Source: Fratercula arctica (Eukaryota > Chordata > Aves > Charadriiformes > Alcidae). From it: DNA of 64,000 bases. Made by a program: the position numbers and the translations under genes. How positions within the stretch are numbered: the first letter of the stretch is position 1; the number at the start of each line of letters is the position of its first letter. This document shows positions 23,271 to 36,377 of this stretch, piece by piece. The stretch spans positions 149,477,889 through 149,541,888 of the forward strand of contig CANTUZ010000002.1 in NCBI GenBank assembly GCA_947846985.1, in the 5' to 3' direction. Below the pieces are notes generated by a model, which saw only the letters and a list, made by a program, of their open reading frames with translations, ran no database searches and was not told the DNA's origin.

Positions 23271-26200
23271 CTTCAGAACTCCATCTCACTAACTGGTCTA
23301 TCAAACCCCGCCTGGAAGTTCAGCAGACATCACTTGATCTTAGCTGTTGAGAGGGAGTGTGGCGTCCAGTCCAGCCAGCTCCACATTCCATACCATAGGC
23401 AACATGGAAGCAGCTCGGCTGGGCGCGTCCAGTTCCAGTTATGCGATCTACTGCCTTGGCCAGACAAATGCAGTCTGTTAAACAACTTTTATTGTAACCA
23501 TTTTTAGCAATGGATTCAGTATTTTGCAGGAATGTTCAACTCAAGGTATAGCTTCCAAGTTAAAGTTTTGGAAGTTTTCAGGTTGGTGCCCATGGAGACA
23601 GTATTCATCCTAAACGGTGTTTACAGGGTAGTGCAGTAAAAGAAGGATACTTACTGCTCGCTATTGATGCCTTTGATCAGAAGCTGGTTTGTTGGCTCAG
23701 ATACAAGCTTTACCCAGTCCTACTTGGCTGAAGACCAGTGACCCAAAAAGCTAAACTCCATCCTTCTCCTCCTCAACTGAAATCCACTACTATTCATGAG
23801 AGTTTCTTTCAAATAAAAATCGTATCCTTCAGTTACTGCTTCTCCACATTATCTGAGATTCTTTCTGCCTTTTACGATGCATTCCCACCATCCTACAGCT
23901 TACAGACTGGGGAAACTCTAACTGCAACAGGCAGGTATTAAGTGAAAAGGGAACCACATACATAATACTATGCACATCCCTTTTTAAGTGTAAATTATGT
24001 CCCAAATCCATAGAACTCGCAGCTGGAGACACAAGCTGGTAACGTACTGAGGCACTAGAGGATACCTGCTGAGAACGTAGCTAAACACACCCTCACCTCC
24101 GAGTACTGGGACAACTATTTTACCAGCTCAGCTGCCTGCTCACTGAACAAAAGGCTGTATCAGTAACTTCAGACATCGATTTATTTACAAGCCAGAGTTT
24201 TAAATCTCAGCTGTGTACAGGGGCAGATGGTGAGGAGGACTTCAGTTACACAGCAGCAAGAAAGGCGCCACTATAATAATTATTTTTAAACTTCGTGGGG
24301 TTTTTTAGGTTGAACATTTCAAGCACATGATATTTAGAACTGTGGAATATTGCCATGGCTAGGGGTGTGCATATTTTCAGGTTTTTATAGAGTTTATATT
24401 ATACAGAGTTAGTGTTAGAACTGGATATTATCAGAAATGCCTGTGTAGGTACACACTAATAGCCTTGTAGGGTATGTGGACATCAGGAATACATAATTAT
24501 TTTACAGATAGTGTCCATATGAAATATAGCTGGTTACAAAGAATGATTTTATGTGAATCTCTTTGGGACCAGCTTAGTACAGCAGAATACAGAAACAGAG
24601 AGTTATTGTTAGAAGTTGCGGTAATATAGTGTTTGCTCTCATTGCCAGGGAAACAAAAAGCTAAAAACAGATAACTTAAACAGATGTGAACTGAGACATG
24701 AAGTGATAAGTATGCTGCAAATACAGGACCAGTTTTTTCGTCAGTTCTCATGTGGCTGATAACCTTTTTTGCTCCATCTCTTATAAAAACAGAAAGACCA
24801 ATAGGAAGCAATTTTTAAAAATGTATATATGCAAAGTTTAAGCAAGTTTCATTCAGCTGAAGTTTATTCTGGTGAGATTTAGGAAGTTAAATCGCATTGC
24901 TCCAGTCCACAAGACTCATCGCACGCTTACTTATCCCGAAGGCTCTTTTAGGTACCTCCTTACCTTGTGCTCTCCCCTACAGCAGATCTCAAAGATCATG
25001 CTGCTAGGTACCTAAATGCTCCCTACACATCAACGCAACTAAAAAGTTAAAAAAAATAAAAATAAGGGTGGGGCATAAATGCTGCTCATATCCCCACCAA
25101 AACTCACTTTCTTACAAGGCTCCGTGCTAGTGAAATGTAGACAACGTGAGCTCAGCACTTGCATTTGTTATTGTTCTGAGGGCATCAGTAATAAAGAAAC
25201 TGCATTTTCAATAGATGCACTTCAGTCAGCTGATTCAGCGAACGAGTCAAATCGAGTTGACATTGAGATTAGCGTGTGGTGTAGACCAAAAGGAACAGAT
25301 CCATAAAGAAAAACAGCTGGTGCTGAGAAACCAGTGTCCATGCTACTACATGTATTTCACGGGGGTTTCTTGTCACTAGGTCTGACATGGTCCAGTGATC
25401 TGAAAGCCCACTAGTGGCTGAAGCGCAGTAGGTATCCCCCTAAAGTCTACTTTCGGTTTAGTTTCATCTGAAACAAGCCAAGTCTGAGATCACCCAGTGG
25501 TGATGATCTGAGCACATGCTTGAATTGAACTAAAAGACATAGCTCCACCTCAAGATAGCACCAGGAGACCACCACACCTCAGGTATCAGTGAATCTTCGG
25601 GGAAGAAAAATACCAGCTGCAGAATTGCTATCATACTAAGCATCAGCACGTCCACGCATGGGGACTGTGTTCTTTTTTTGGTAGAAATATAGATAATAAA
25701 AGGGGAAAAAACCAGAATGGAGCTCCTCCTGCAGTTAGGACAGTCAAAAATATCTCTCATGTGGATTCTTATACATCGAATGAAGAAATAATCTAATGTG
25801 AGAGCACTCCTTCACGAGAACTGTTATTAGGATCACTAATATTAAAATTAGGATCACCTGTAAAACTTCTATAAATTTATCATTTGCGACTTATCTACAT
25901 AGCTTAGATGACATAATAAAAAATGCCAAAAAAGGACAAATGCATAAAACTCTCAAAGAGAAGCAAAGTCTGTTTAGAAAACAAACGGACCAGAAGGTAT
26001 AGCCTGCAAAGCAACTTCTCGTGCTGGGCGTTTTTGTTGTAACAGTCTTATACTTGATGGGGTATAACCCTTCACCCAAAAGGGCAGATAGGAGATCAAG
26101 TCCTTGACACACGGATTACTTCTGATTCTTTGTTTAGCAATTATCAAATATAAAGGTCAAATAATTCAGAGGGTGAGAAGTAGAAACCTGTGAACAGAGT

Positions 26201-26655
26201 AGCCTGCAGATGACAGTCATGGTCCTTTCTGTCTTGCTCTTCCCACTGGCGAGCCTTGCATTTGGCAGTGTTAGGGTCTAGCACACATAGAAGGAGAAAT
26301 CAACTATATGTTAACTAAACTCATGGATCACTCACTACACGAGGGCATCCTGTTAGGATATGGATATGGCTAAGAGACCTGAATCCAAGCCCCCCTCTTC
26401 CCGCGGGAACACTTGTACCACCAGAGCCTTCCTGTGCAGATGTATTTTCAGGAGAGCAAAGGTGCAGTTTGCTGTTGCCAGCAAAGTCAGTTTAAGAGGT
26501 TCCAGCATCGGCATCTTCCTGCCTCTCCCTCCCCCTTTGCCCAAGGATTACAGCACTCTCAGCTGTATGGATTCAGCTGTTTGCGTGGGCACACTTCAAA
26601 CTCTTTCAGTGAAATAGTCTACTGTAAATGCAAAACCACCCTCTGTTGGGGTTTC

Positions 26656-26675
26656 TTTTTTTTTTGGGGGGGGGG
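26656..26675. repeat. T10 directly joined to G10
   Basis: Ten T followed by ten G, preceded by GTTGGGGTTTC. EIF3H intron 5. Confidence 0.92.
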
Positions 26676-27654
26676 AAGCTGAGGGAAAGGCTGGAAGGGA
26701 AGAGCGGGAGCCTGACTTTTTCCACCAGACTATTCCACAAAGCTATTTGTACTGCCATATTCTGAAACAGATGAGGGAATAAAAATCTTCGAGGGTGGGA
26801 GGGGTGTAGAGATGAAATGGGGGCAGTGGGGAGGAATGATGCAAGCAGCTGGGGCTGGAACCTCAAACTGGCTCCGCTTCTGTAAGATTCATAATGGGGA
26901 ACTACACATGAAGCCCACATTTACTTCAGCATCTTTAATCAGGAAAGCACTCCAGACTCACACTCGCTAAAGGTCTGAAATACCCAAAATGCAGCCTTGA
27001 GTCAGACTCCAAAGCTTCAAGGAGAGGCAGCAATTCGTATCGTTCTCAGCTTCCCGTGCCCTGCTCACTAGTTTTAACTCTCTCCACACCCAGCTCGTGG
27101 GCCTCAGCTTGCCCTTTTGGAGAAGCCCACCCAGCTGCGCTGGCCCAGGAGGGAGCAGAGGTGCGCAGCCTCTGAGATCTGAATCCCTGTGATGTACCTA
27201 GGCACCGAATTTTTTGGGTAAACAATTCTGAAGCTGGAGGTGTCCAAAAAAGATGGTTCCCTAAGCTTGCCTGCCATCACCATAAATGGATTCCCTCACT
27301 TACTCCATTTCATTTTGCTCGCACCCTGGCTAAGGAAGATGAGAAAAGGGAGCAGCAAGAGCAAGCATAAGAAAACACTGGATCTGTTGCCTCATTTTTC
27401 CACTTCCCATCATCTCTACTGAGGTCTCTCTCGGTCACTGTTTTTTGGGAAAGGTGCCACTCTGTGCAGCGTTTCTCCTTCTGGTGGGAACAGCTTTGGG
27501 TGGATTAGAGAGATACTGCTCGGCAAAGCACATCTCTTTGATTAAATATTTCTAAGGAACGTTCCCACCTCTTAGCAGAACTTGTTTACATCTCAGCATT
27601 TCAGCCCGAGTTCAACCTGTGCTCTTTTTAAGAGGATTTTGTTTGAATGAGATA

Positions 27655-27835
27655 TGTAAGTCAGGAGTCTTGAGCTCCATTCCCTTTTCTGCTCCGACTT
27701 TGATGTGTGCCTTTGGGCAACACATTTACCCTCTCTGTGTCAGCTTCCCCCATCTGCAAATTAGAGATTTTCATAATTATCTTAATAATCCGTTAAGCAC
27801 ATTGAGATTTCTGAATAAGCAATACAATGTATGAA
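27655..27835 (+). mobile_element. MIR-like (CORE) SINE relic
   Basis: The order of landmarks is that of an amniote MIR: a GTCAGGAGTCTTGAG start, a degraded TTCCCTTTTCTGCTCCGACT, then GTGTGCCTTTGGGCAACAC, CTCTCTGTGTCAGCTTCCCC and CATCTGCAAATTAGAGAT. It closes with an AAGCACATTGAGATTTCTGA tail like the sauropsid MIR 3' end. It is non-coding, old and diverged, and sits antisense to EIF3H in intron 5. Confidence 0.8.
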
Positions 27836-28636
27836 GGTTAATATTGTTTTCAAAAGCCAAAGTAACCCTCCTTATGTCACTTTTGCAAAAATACTGCATC
27901 TGATGTTTGAAAAATATATCTGCCAAGTAGATGTTACTGCAGTAAATGTTCAGCACATGTTTGCTTCTACTGACGCACACTATTAGAAAAATTGCTTGAG
28001 ACAAATTGAGATATTATAGAACAACCCTATTATGAAGCTAGACCACAAAAAAGCTTTTTTTAATTTAAACTAGATCATCAATAGAATAGGGAAGAGATGG
28101 ATGAGAATGGGAAAGTTGGTTGTAATTATTTCTCTGAAGATCTGGAACATTATCTGACAGGATTTTAATTCTTGAGTCTCTATCAAAAGACTGGCAGTAC
28201 TCCAAGGTCTTCAAGACATTTTGGTCCTTAAGGGTAGCAGGAGGATAACAGTCTGAGTAAAAGGCCTTTACTTGCTATTACTTGCTAGCCTTGTGCTATT
28301 CTGCCTTCAACTTCTTTCCCTAGAATATGCCAGTCAATTCAGATTTCACAAGAGAAACACAAATTTATGCCCAAAAAAGTAAACTACTTCATACAATTAT
28401 CACAAATGTACTTCAAAAGGAGAAAGATATTAAGGGGCAGACAAAGCACCTCAAATAGGTACAGCTTCAAACTCAGACAAGGTGGGTGGCTGAACATGTG
28501 AGAATCTTGATGAAACAAACTCTCCAGAGAAGAACTATGGGTAAATAATTTCATTGCCAAAACCATTGCTTCAGAAGATTAAAAAAGGTTCAGGGATGCT
28601 CCCAAAGGACCCAAATAAAATCCAAAAAAGCCAAAC

Positions 28637-28671
28637 CACCCCCACCACCCCTTCAACCCCCCCCCAAAAAA
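28637..28671 (-). repeat. C-rich block ending C9A6 (T6G9 on minus strand)
   Basis: Runs of 5, 4 and 9 C separated by short spacers, closing with six A. On the gene strand this is T6G9 followed by further G runs, so a quadruplex is possible in the EIF3H pre-mRNA of intron 5. Confidence 0.85.
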
Positions 28672-31234
28672 GTAGCCTTAAAGTTACTGCCAACTAATTC
28701 TACAACAGCAAATTAAGTGAGGGGGACATGCACCAAAATTAAAAGTTTGGTATCTGAAATGCTTTAGCCACAACTATTCAAAGACAAAAATAAGGAAATG
28801 CAAAGTGAAAATAAAATTCCAGAATAGCGGGGGTTTGAACGCCCCTACTTCAGGCAATATATTCCTTGACAAAGAAATCTTCGTAGCTGCATTCAAGTAA
28901 AAACTAGTTAAATATTTCAGCAGGCAGTTTAAGTCACCCTACCTTGAATAAATGAACATTAAATGTTTTCATTTGCTAGCTGAGTTATACCAATGTGAGG
29001 TATCACTGAACATAACCTACCTGGTAACTAAAAGCAGCTATCGAATATTAAAAGAAGAGACATACAGAAACCCCCAGAATAAACCCAATTGGGGTGATTT
29101 CCAAAACTTTACTCTCTTCAAACCAAACTGAGCACCTTAAGTGCCTCAAATAGACCAGGCAAGCCAGAAGAATGCTGCCAGGAAAGTCAGGTCAAGAGAC
29201 ATAATTCAGAAATACCTCTGAAAACTGATGAATCTGTTGAATTAATTCCCCATTAGTGGGAAATTTTAGACTTCAATAAGCTCAAGAAATTGCTGCCAGT
29301 ATATAGAATAGTAACTGTGTAAGTTCAAAGAAACACACTTAATTGAAAAGGCACTTTCAACCAGGTTTATCAAAAATCCAGTTCCATCTGTGTCATCATC
29401 AAGAACAGCACTGCACTGCTCCAAGAAAACACCCATTGAAAAGAACCCTTGATTCTCTAAGAAAAAAGTTCTCCCTTTTTTCCTGTTGTGAAGGATTCCT
29501 GAACACAAATGATGGAGTTTTCTTTTTCTTTTGGGCTCATGTTTTTCTTCTTCAGTCTCATCTCAATTACTGATGCAAAGACCAACACAAAAGCCTGTCT
29601 TGTACCAAGCTATTAACACCATCATTCCAGAAAGGAAGTTAATTTGTACAGTTCTTATCTTTTATCTTGAGTAGGAGCAATGGTACAGAACAGTTACTTC
29701 GTAAGATGGAAAGCTGACAAAATACTTCAACTGCGGTTTGTGATCTGTTCAAATTAATTTTCATTTCCAGAATTGTATCGCGTGACCAGCAGCAGCCCGT
29801 GCTAGGATCCAGGGTGCTGGGTAATCGCAAACCTTTTTACAGGAGCAAACCCACAGAAACAATCAAAGGCAACACTGTCAGTTCCCCTGAAAACCTGCTG
29901 TATGCCCAGCATGGTCCTCTTTCACAGGAAAGTGGTAGAGCTCATGAGGAATCACTGTCATCTCCTACATCCAGTGCCCACCCTCTTCTCAGATGGTAAA
30001 AGCTTTGTGATCTTTGACTAAGGAAAGAGCCTGACAGAAAGCCTGCTAAGTCAATCAGACTGAACATCTCGGCTAAAATTCTTCACTTCATTAATTCCAA
30101 GGTGCAAAGTCATAACTTTACTGGACAAAATTATTGACTATCTCTTGCGACACTTGCAAATTCCCTGGCAGGGTTCAACCCTTACCTGTTCTCTCTTGAC
30201 CGATTTCTCTAAAAGCGATCAGACCCCCCAATACATCCACATAAGCTCAAGTAAAGAAAACTGAGTGGAAAATTTCTGCTAACTCAGGCAACATGTGGAC
30301 CACTAGCAATATATATGGATCCCTTAACAACAGCCTTACATGATGGGGGAGTGGAGAAAAGAGGCCACCAGTATTCAGCTAACTTGGTTGTCAGAGTCAG
30401 AAAGGATCAGAATCTTTGTCAGACAATACCTTAAGGTAAAAAGAAAGTGTTACACCACAAAAAACGATTAATAAATACGTCCCAGTTTCTACATGCAACA
30501 AGATACTGCATCATTTTGTGCATCTGGTTATTTTGGTCAGCCCACTAATAATCCAATTAACTGTACTGTGTCGTGTAAGATTTAAGCACCACACAATTTC
30601 TTATCTTACTGCTAGGGGTCATGCGTACTTTGTTGTCATAAATGTATTTTCAGGGCAAAGTGCTACAAGAACAAAAAGTTATTCTTAGATAAAGTTATCA
30701 GATCATTCTAGAAACTCTTAAACAATTTCTGACATTATGAATGCTGGCTGTCATGGCAATCAGTCTGAGCATTTTTGCCAGTTTCTCCGATAGAGGTTTT
30801 ATTATCGTATTTTATTTTCAAATGCATTCTGCTACCAAAGTAGAACAAATGTGATTTACTTTTTATCAAAATAATTTATAGAATTACTTAAAGGATATTT
30901 CACAAAATCAATTTTTATTTCCAGCTCTATTTGCCTGGATTTTCTGAATGCCAGTATTTTCTTGAAGAAATACACACTACTGAAAAGACTATATAGTTCA
31001 AGCAGAACAGGTATACGCGGATTACAGACTGAATTTAGTCTTGAATCTAATGCTATAGTTTTACCGTGCAGTTTTTCCTTCAGCAAAAGAACATGAAGGG
31101 TAAAGTCTTAACCCCATTAAAAGTCAAGGCAAAGCTTCCATGGACTGTAATGAGACTGGGATCTCACCCAAGGTGTTAAACTGTGGTTTGGGAAAGCGAA
31201 TAAAAATACATCCATTATTGTAACAAGTACTTAC

Positions 31235-31384
31235 CTGCTAGCCAGACTGAGCAATTCATGTCTATCGGCTACTGCAGATTTCTTTTCCAGTTCCCACAAC
31301 ATCACATTGATCAGGTACGAATTCTTAATTACAATGGGCACTTCTTCAAACATGTTTTCATAAGCAATATTTGCTTTTTTCAAG
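31235..31384 (-). CDS. EIF3H: EIF3H exon 5 (residues ~186-236), helical C-terminal region
   Basis: This 150-bp exon encodes a segment running from [19 protein letters not shown] through [20 protein letters not shown] to [11 protein letters not shown]. The acceptor follows a good pyrimidine tract (TTTTTTCACAG) and the donor is GTAAGT. Phase is 2 in and 2 out, with Ser236 split AG|T. In the eIF3 family this part forms helices that pack h against its MPN partner eIF3f and the octamer helical bundle. That role is family knowledge and cannot be seen directly here. Around ANIAYENM the translation differs from the human residues I recall (ANITFEYM), consistent with a non-mammalian orthologue. Confidence 0.98.
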
Positions 31385-32773
31385 CTGTGAAAAAAGTTTT
31401 TAAAAAATTAATTAATATAAGCAGTAATTCTCTTGGTTTTTTTGTTGAATTGTTGCTCCCACAACAATTGGCATTTTTGTAAAAATTCTTGATTTTCATA
31501 GTTCCACAATCAAACAAGAGTTAAGTTTTGGTAAGAGAGCATTTGCATGGCAAAACCTCACGTTTACAAAGACTAGGAAAAGCTGCTCTAGGAAAAACTC
31601 TCAGAAGTCAAGCAGCCGCTTTGCTTGCTAATACATTACTTACATGAAAAAGCCTCCAGCAAAAGACTGTACTGACAGGATTAACTCTGCCCCTTCCAAA
31701 ATATTTTACTGATTTCCCTGCCATCAGGTTTCTTAAATAGAAGTGAATAGTTAGTTACCACATGACACTGAAATCATAACTACTACAATGAAAACCAATT
31801 TCCCCAATAGCTGAATAATTGAAATTTTTACTGACCAAAACTCAGATTGACAAAATAGTGTGTGGTTTGGAATAATTAAATTCCATGGTGGATATTAAAA
31901 TATAAATTTCCAATGCATTTTTTTTACAAGATACATATAAAAACTATTGTTATTGCTTTATTATAAAAGTAGACAGTTAATACCTTTCATAAAATCTGGA
32001 AATATAGGCATGACCTATAAGTTTCTAAGGAAATATATCCTTAACTTCTCTGTAAGCATATTGAATTTTGGAAGAAAAACTTTTGTTTTTTGCCTTTTGC
32101 CTTCTGCCTCCCCCCCCTCCCCAACTTTTTATTTGACTAAGCACAGATTCATTTGTTCATCACAGAAATGTTATGTTTAGACACCGAGCAATGAAATTAT
32201 TCCATTTTTCCTCAACATAGAAAGTTTAACAAGTGCTTCTGCTTTTGCCGTTGAACACCAAACTGTTTGAGGAAAAAGATGACAGCTAAGGCCTACAACT
32301 ATTACAAGTGGCTAATCTTTGGAAACAGAGTAATTACCCTGCTTTACTCCAGAAGATTGTGTGGAATAAATACAGGAGAACAGCTATTCCAGAATACCTG
32401 TTCAATTTTCCTTATGGAAAAAAAGAGCTTAAAGACAGATCAGCTATTTCCCCTTCTCTGTTTCTTTTTTTATATTTTTGACTCTGTTCCCAGATACAGC
32501 TACCCTCACCACGGTCCTCACAGCCAGCCTGCTGACCATCCCCAAAATCAGTTCAAGTTCCATCACTTCAGCCTGTATTTAGATGCCCAAAGACAGACAT
32601 TCATGCCTTCTCAGCCCAGTGCACGTCTATCACTACCCATATATATCTCCAGTCTCCCCAGCACACGCTATTACATGAGATTTTAAAATACAGTCCTTCA
32701 TCACCCCAGGTACCCTTCTGCCTCCCAAATAATCCAGCAAAACCTATGGGAAAAATTCTTTTAAGTTACTTAC
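31385..32773 (-). other. EIF3H: EIF3H intron 4
   Basis: About 1.4 kb. Donor GTAAGT, and the acceptor has a pyrimidine tract ending CACAG. An open reading frame of 139 codons on the opposite strand (32267-32686) has no recognisable product and looks like chance. No repeats were recognised. Confidence 0.9.
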
Positions 32774-32873
32774 GCTTCTGGAGAGAAGTCTTTTTCTTTG
32801 CAAACTTCCATCAGTTTGGGAGTCAGCCTATACGCCTTTAGTGACAAAGACCCTTGGGCAGTTTTAATGGGAT
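32774..32873 (-). CDS. EIF3H: EIF3H exon 4 (residues ~153-186), end of MPN domain
   Basis: This 100-bp exon reads [20 protein letters not shown] and then [14 protein letters not shown], completing the C-terminal edge of the MPN domain and the start of the linker to the helical region. The acceptor is ATTATAG and the donor is the consensus GTAAGT. It enters in phase 1 and leaves in phase 2, splitting Ala186 (GC|C) with exon 5. About 50 bases upstream in the transcript there is an 18-base homopolymer (A on the sense strand, T at 32922-32939 on the plus strand). It lies away from the pyrimidine tract and is not expected to affect splicing. Confidence 0.98.
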
Positions 32874-34386
32874 CTATAATTAAAAATGGAGGAAGCATAT
32901 TATTAGTAACTCCAGATTGCCTTTTTTTTTTTTTTTTTTAATATCTGAATGACATAAACAGGAGGAAAATAACTAAATAGTCTTATTAAAAGAAAATTAT
33001 GATAACCAACACAGAAAAGACACTATAGTGGAAGGAAACCTATTGTACTGAAATGTAAAATACATCCAACTATATACGGTGAAGCTAGTTAATAAAATTA
33101 ACTTGGAGAACATGGTGGGAATCTAGACCCATTCTACTCGCAACATTATTTCCCCATTTAAGGTCTAATTCACATTTTTATTTTCTTTCATATGAACTAT
33201 CCACAGAACTCATGTAAGAGCTGCCTCATTTAAATAAAGATTTTTCCCTCCAGTCATTATGCAGTAAATTAAAATATTCATTAAACTACATTTTCTACAA
33301 AAAGCCTGTAATTTTAGAGTAGCAATAAGCTAATTCAGATCAAGTTGCCCTGCTGCTTCGTGCATAACAATGTAACTGGTGTATAAAAAGATTAGTTTTG
33401 CCTTGACATACTCTACTGAATTTAGGGGGAAATTTTCTAAACAAACTGTTACATTCCTAGGACAAAGAAGCTTAACACTTGCAGCATGATAACGGCTGAA
33501 GCATGCCAACAGGAGAATAAAAGCAGTGTTAACATTCATGTTGTCTGAAACTTAACACAGTAAAACTTTTAGCAATCGGTGATAAAATGAAAACCAAAAT
33601 AGACTGAAACAAGTGGAAAATTCATCAAGGTCTGATGATGCAATGTTTCCAGCCAATATAAGTATACTTTAACAACTTGTTCTTTACTGTAATCCAATTG
33701 TTAACATACTGAAACAATTTTGGGGCAGCTCATAAGATTGATCGTATTCATTAGTATTTTTTCTGACAGATACTCAGGACGTTACATTTACTTCTCAGCT
33801 GGAAACTATATGCAAGTCTGCCAGATATGGCAAACTGTGAGTGTTTGGGGAGGGGGAGGCTATAAAGCTGTTAAATTGCCTACGGTTCTGATACAGCACA
33901 GAACATCTGGTCTGGAGAGCTTGAGGAAACACCATTAAATAGGCAGAAAAGAAAAAAATCTTTGTGCTAAGAAACAGTCCAGGTTTTGTATGCTTCTGTC
34001 AGAGGTATAAAAAAAAACCTTGGCAATTCGTGCGATGATTGGTCAGTCACGTACAGAGCCAGACACGCCAGCAAGCGGGGTTTGTTAGACATCTGGTCGG
34101 GTTCCACCAGCCCCTTCCACGAGGGAGGGGAGATGAAGGAATAAAAATGAAGCAGCTACTCCAGCATTCCAAAACGTACACATCAGGGCTCTGATAGCAA
34201 GAAAAATAAACAGAAAGAAGGAAACCCTGTCTAGACTTAGCTGCTGCTGAGGCTGCCGTAGACACAGGGTTGGTATTTACTCGAAAAGGCCTGCCAGGCT
34301 ACTCTTACAGGCAAAAGACAGAATACAAAAATAGTAGTAATAATATTAAGAGGGGAAAAGAATAATAAAGGAAACCTCATACTAAC
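32874..34386 (-). other. EIF3H: EIF3H intron 3
   Basis: About 1.5 kb. Donor GTTAGT, acceptor ATTATAG. It has an 18-base T run on the plus strand (32922-32939) close to exon 4. Otherwise it is unremarkable AT-rich sequence. Confidence 0.9.
32922..32939. repeat. T18 homopolymer near EIF3H exon 4
   Basis: T run on the plus strand (A in the transcript) starting 49 bases from the exon 4 boundary, in intron 3. Confidence 0.93.
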
Positions 34387-34554
34387 CGTAAATGAGAACT
34401 ACAGACTCCTCAATTGCGTGCTGGTAACTGAACTGGGAGTCCAGGAGGGCACGAGTGACAAAAGAGCCATAGTATGTGGACTGGTACCAGCCAACGTGAA
34501 GATGATCAATGTTTACGTGGCGCAGGCTTCGCATCATTTCCATCTGGTATTGGA
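34387..34554 (-). CDS. EIF3H: EIF3H exon 3 (residues ~97-153), MPN domain core
   Basis: This 168-bp exon encodes the heart of the MPN (Mpr1-Pad1 N-terminal) domain. The translation begins [15 protein letters not shown] and continues through [16 protein letters not shown] to a segment ending SVVLIY. The intron before it ends ATCTAG and the donor after it reads GTTAGT. It enters in phase 1 (the first base of Val97 is in the previous exon) and leaves in phase 1 (first base of Asp153). The His-x-His pair (114 and 116) that would bind zinc in a JAMM protease is present. The Ser and Asp expected at positions +8 and +11 after it are Tyr124 and Ser127, so the site should be catalytically dead, as in other MPN-minus scaffold subunits. 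As far as I can recall the human protein, this exon is identical in amino-acid sequence. Confidence 0.98.
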
Positions 34555-36344
34555 CTAGATCAAATAAAAAGTATGTTTAAAAAGTAAACTTATATGATCT
34601 GTACTACTTCGAGAGAGAGCTTGATATTAAATGAGTAAATTGCATTTTATTTTATTTTCATTTTTTGCAACTGCGTAGAAGTTTGCTTACTCGCTGCTGG
34701 ACCGTCTTCATTAAAATCCAGAGCTTCCTCAGAGAATGAGAGTAAGACTGGCCTGAGTAAGCAGACTTCTTTCAGTTAATTGCTAAAGTGATCAACAAAC
34801 TGTTACACGCCATTTACAGTGTGTATTACCTTGCTCATTCATGAAAAAAAAAAAAAAATCTGATACTGGGTTTCATTAAGCAGTAAGATTTTACCATTTA
34901 GTAACAAAGAAATACTGTGATTTAAGTTGTAATACTGTCCGGGATTAGATAACTTTTGGAATCCAAAGGAGAATTATTTAATGAGTATATGAAGCAGAAT
35001 ATTAACTATTTATGTCTTTTTCACAACATAAAACTACATTTTCAGTATTAGAGTTTGGGGGACCAGCCATAGCTGTCAGTTTTGATTGTATTTACCCTCA
35101 ATTTTTCAAGATTATTTCTTCTTTTTAGATGTCTTACTTACGCAGTAAGTCACCTTACACAGCAGAGAACATTTTTTGTCAGGCTTTTTACACCAACAGC
35201 TGTAATGTTTCACTGTACCAACGCATAAATTCTGTTTCGACTAAATGCTTCATTCAAACAGATGGCCTTGATGGAACAGAATTCTATTCCGGAATGTTTA
35301 ACATAATCCCATCGAACAGATCAACACACCTTATCACTTATCAGACCTTTTAAACAGACAGACACACTGTGCCTGATGATTAAATTTAAGGTAACAGATT
35401 TCAGTGTGATTATCAGATGAACCAGCGCTCACAGCCAACTGATAGCAAATCAAAACCAACAATACTACATGATCCTTCAGGGTTTTTTGCAGCTGAAAAG
35501 TATAGAAAGTTAAAAAATAATCCCCTCCTATGCATTCATTTTTGTTAATTTTTTTTAAGGCTTCTCCTTGCGCAGATGAAAATATGATATTCATTATAAA
35601 AGAAAGCAACATAAATTAATTAGAGGACAGAATGTGCTACGTTTTCAGATCCCACTTCATATCCTTTCAAGAGAAAAAAAAATAATCCAACCATATTCCT
35701 TAAAGACACGAGGAGACATTTTTCAAGATCGGACAAATATTTTTCCAACTTATCACCCTTACAGCACAAACTACATTCTGCACTCTGCTGGCCCTTTTCA
35801 TTAAATTGCCATATCTTACTGACTGTATTTTTAAAGTAATCTACATAACACTTCTATCAACCCTTGCAGACTTTTTCCATCAGCATATGTTGGTGTTTGC
35901 ATTCTATTTCATAATATCTTAATAGAAATGACTTGCCATGTGTAGTTCATCCAGGACACCATGATAATACAGACACCCCAAAGCTAGTGCAGCAAAACCA
36001 TCCAGGCCAGAGTCTGAAACCCCCCAAGGCCAGCGCCGTTTGGCTGTCCCTAAACCAAGGCAAATCTGGAGATGCCACTGCACTCTTTGGGACAGTCAGC
36101 CAGTAGAACTGGTCAAGCAGCTATTTGAAAGTCAGTATGAACACCTTGCCCCTTGCCAGCTCAAAATAAATTTTAATCCCACTTTTATTGCACAACTTGT
36201 AGAAATAGTGGCCAGTTCCATGCATAGTCCCCACACAGCAGCCCCGATGCTTTAGCAGGTGGCATCTCAACGTTTCTCACAAAAGCAAAGCTAAGATCCA
36301 GCTTGTCAAAGAAGCTCAGTCCTTAAACTTACAAGGTTTTGCTG

Positions 36345-36377
36345 TTTTTTTTTTTTTTGGGGGGGGGGGGGGGGGGG
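36345..36377. repeat. T14 directly joined to G19
   Basis: A run of 14 T is followed at once by 19 G. Guanines are on the plus strand, so they are cytosines in the EIF3H transcript. Intron 2. Confidence 0.9.

Larger units (their letters stand above)
22814..31234 (-). other. EIF3H: EIF3H intron 5
   Basis: About 8.4 kb. Donor GTAAGT, acceptor ATTTCAG. It contains a 21-base A run (22853-22873), a perfect 17-bp inverted repeat (23233-23270), a T10G10 tract (26656-26675), a MIR-like SINE (27655-27835) and a C-rich block with C9A6 near 28637-28671. Short ORFs inside it have no recognisable homology. Confidence 0.9.

Noticed and set aside
32267..32686. 139-codon open frame on the plus strand in EIF3H intron 4
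   Set aside because: Antisense to the gene, low-complexity, with no recognisable product and no splice or promoter support.
34090..34120. GGTTCCACCAGCC resembling a tRNA T-loop
   Set aside because: No matching D-arm, anticodon arm or acceptor stem around it.
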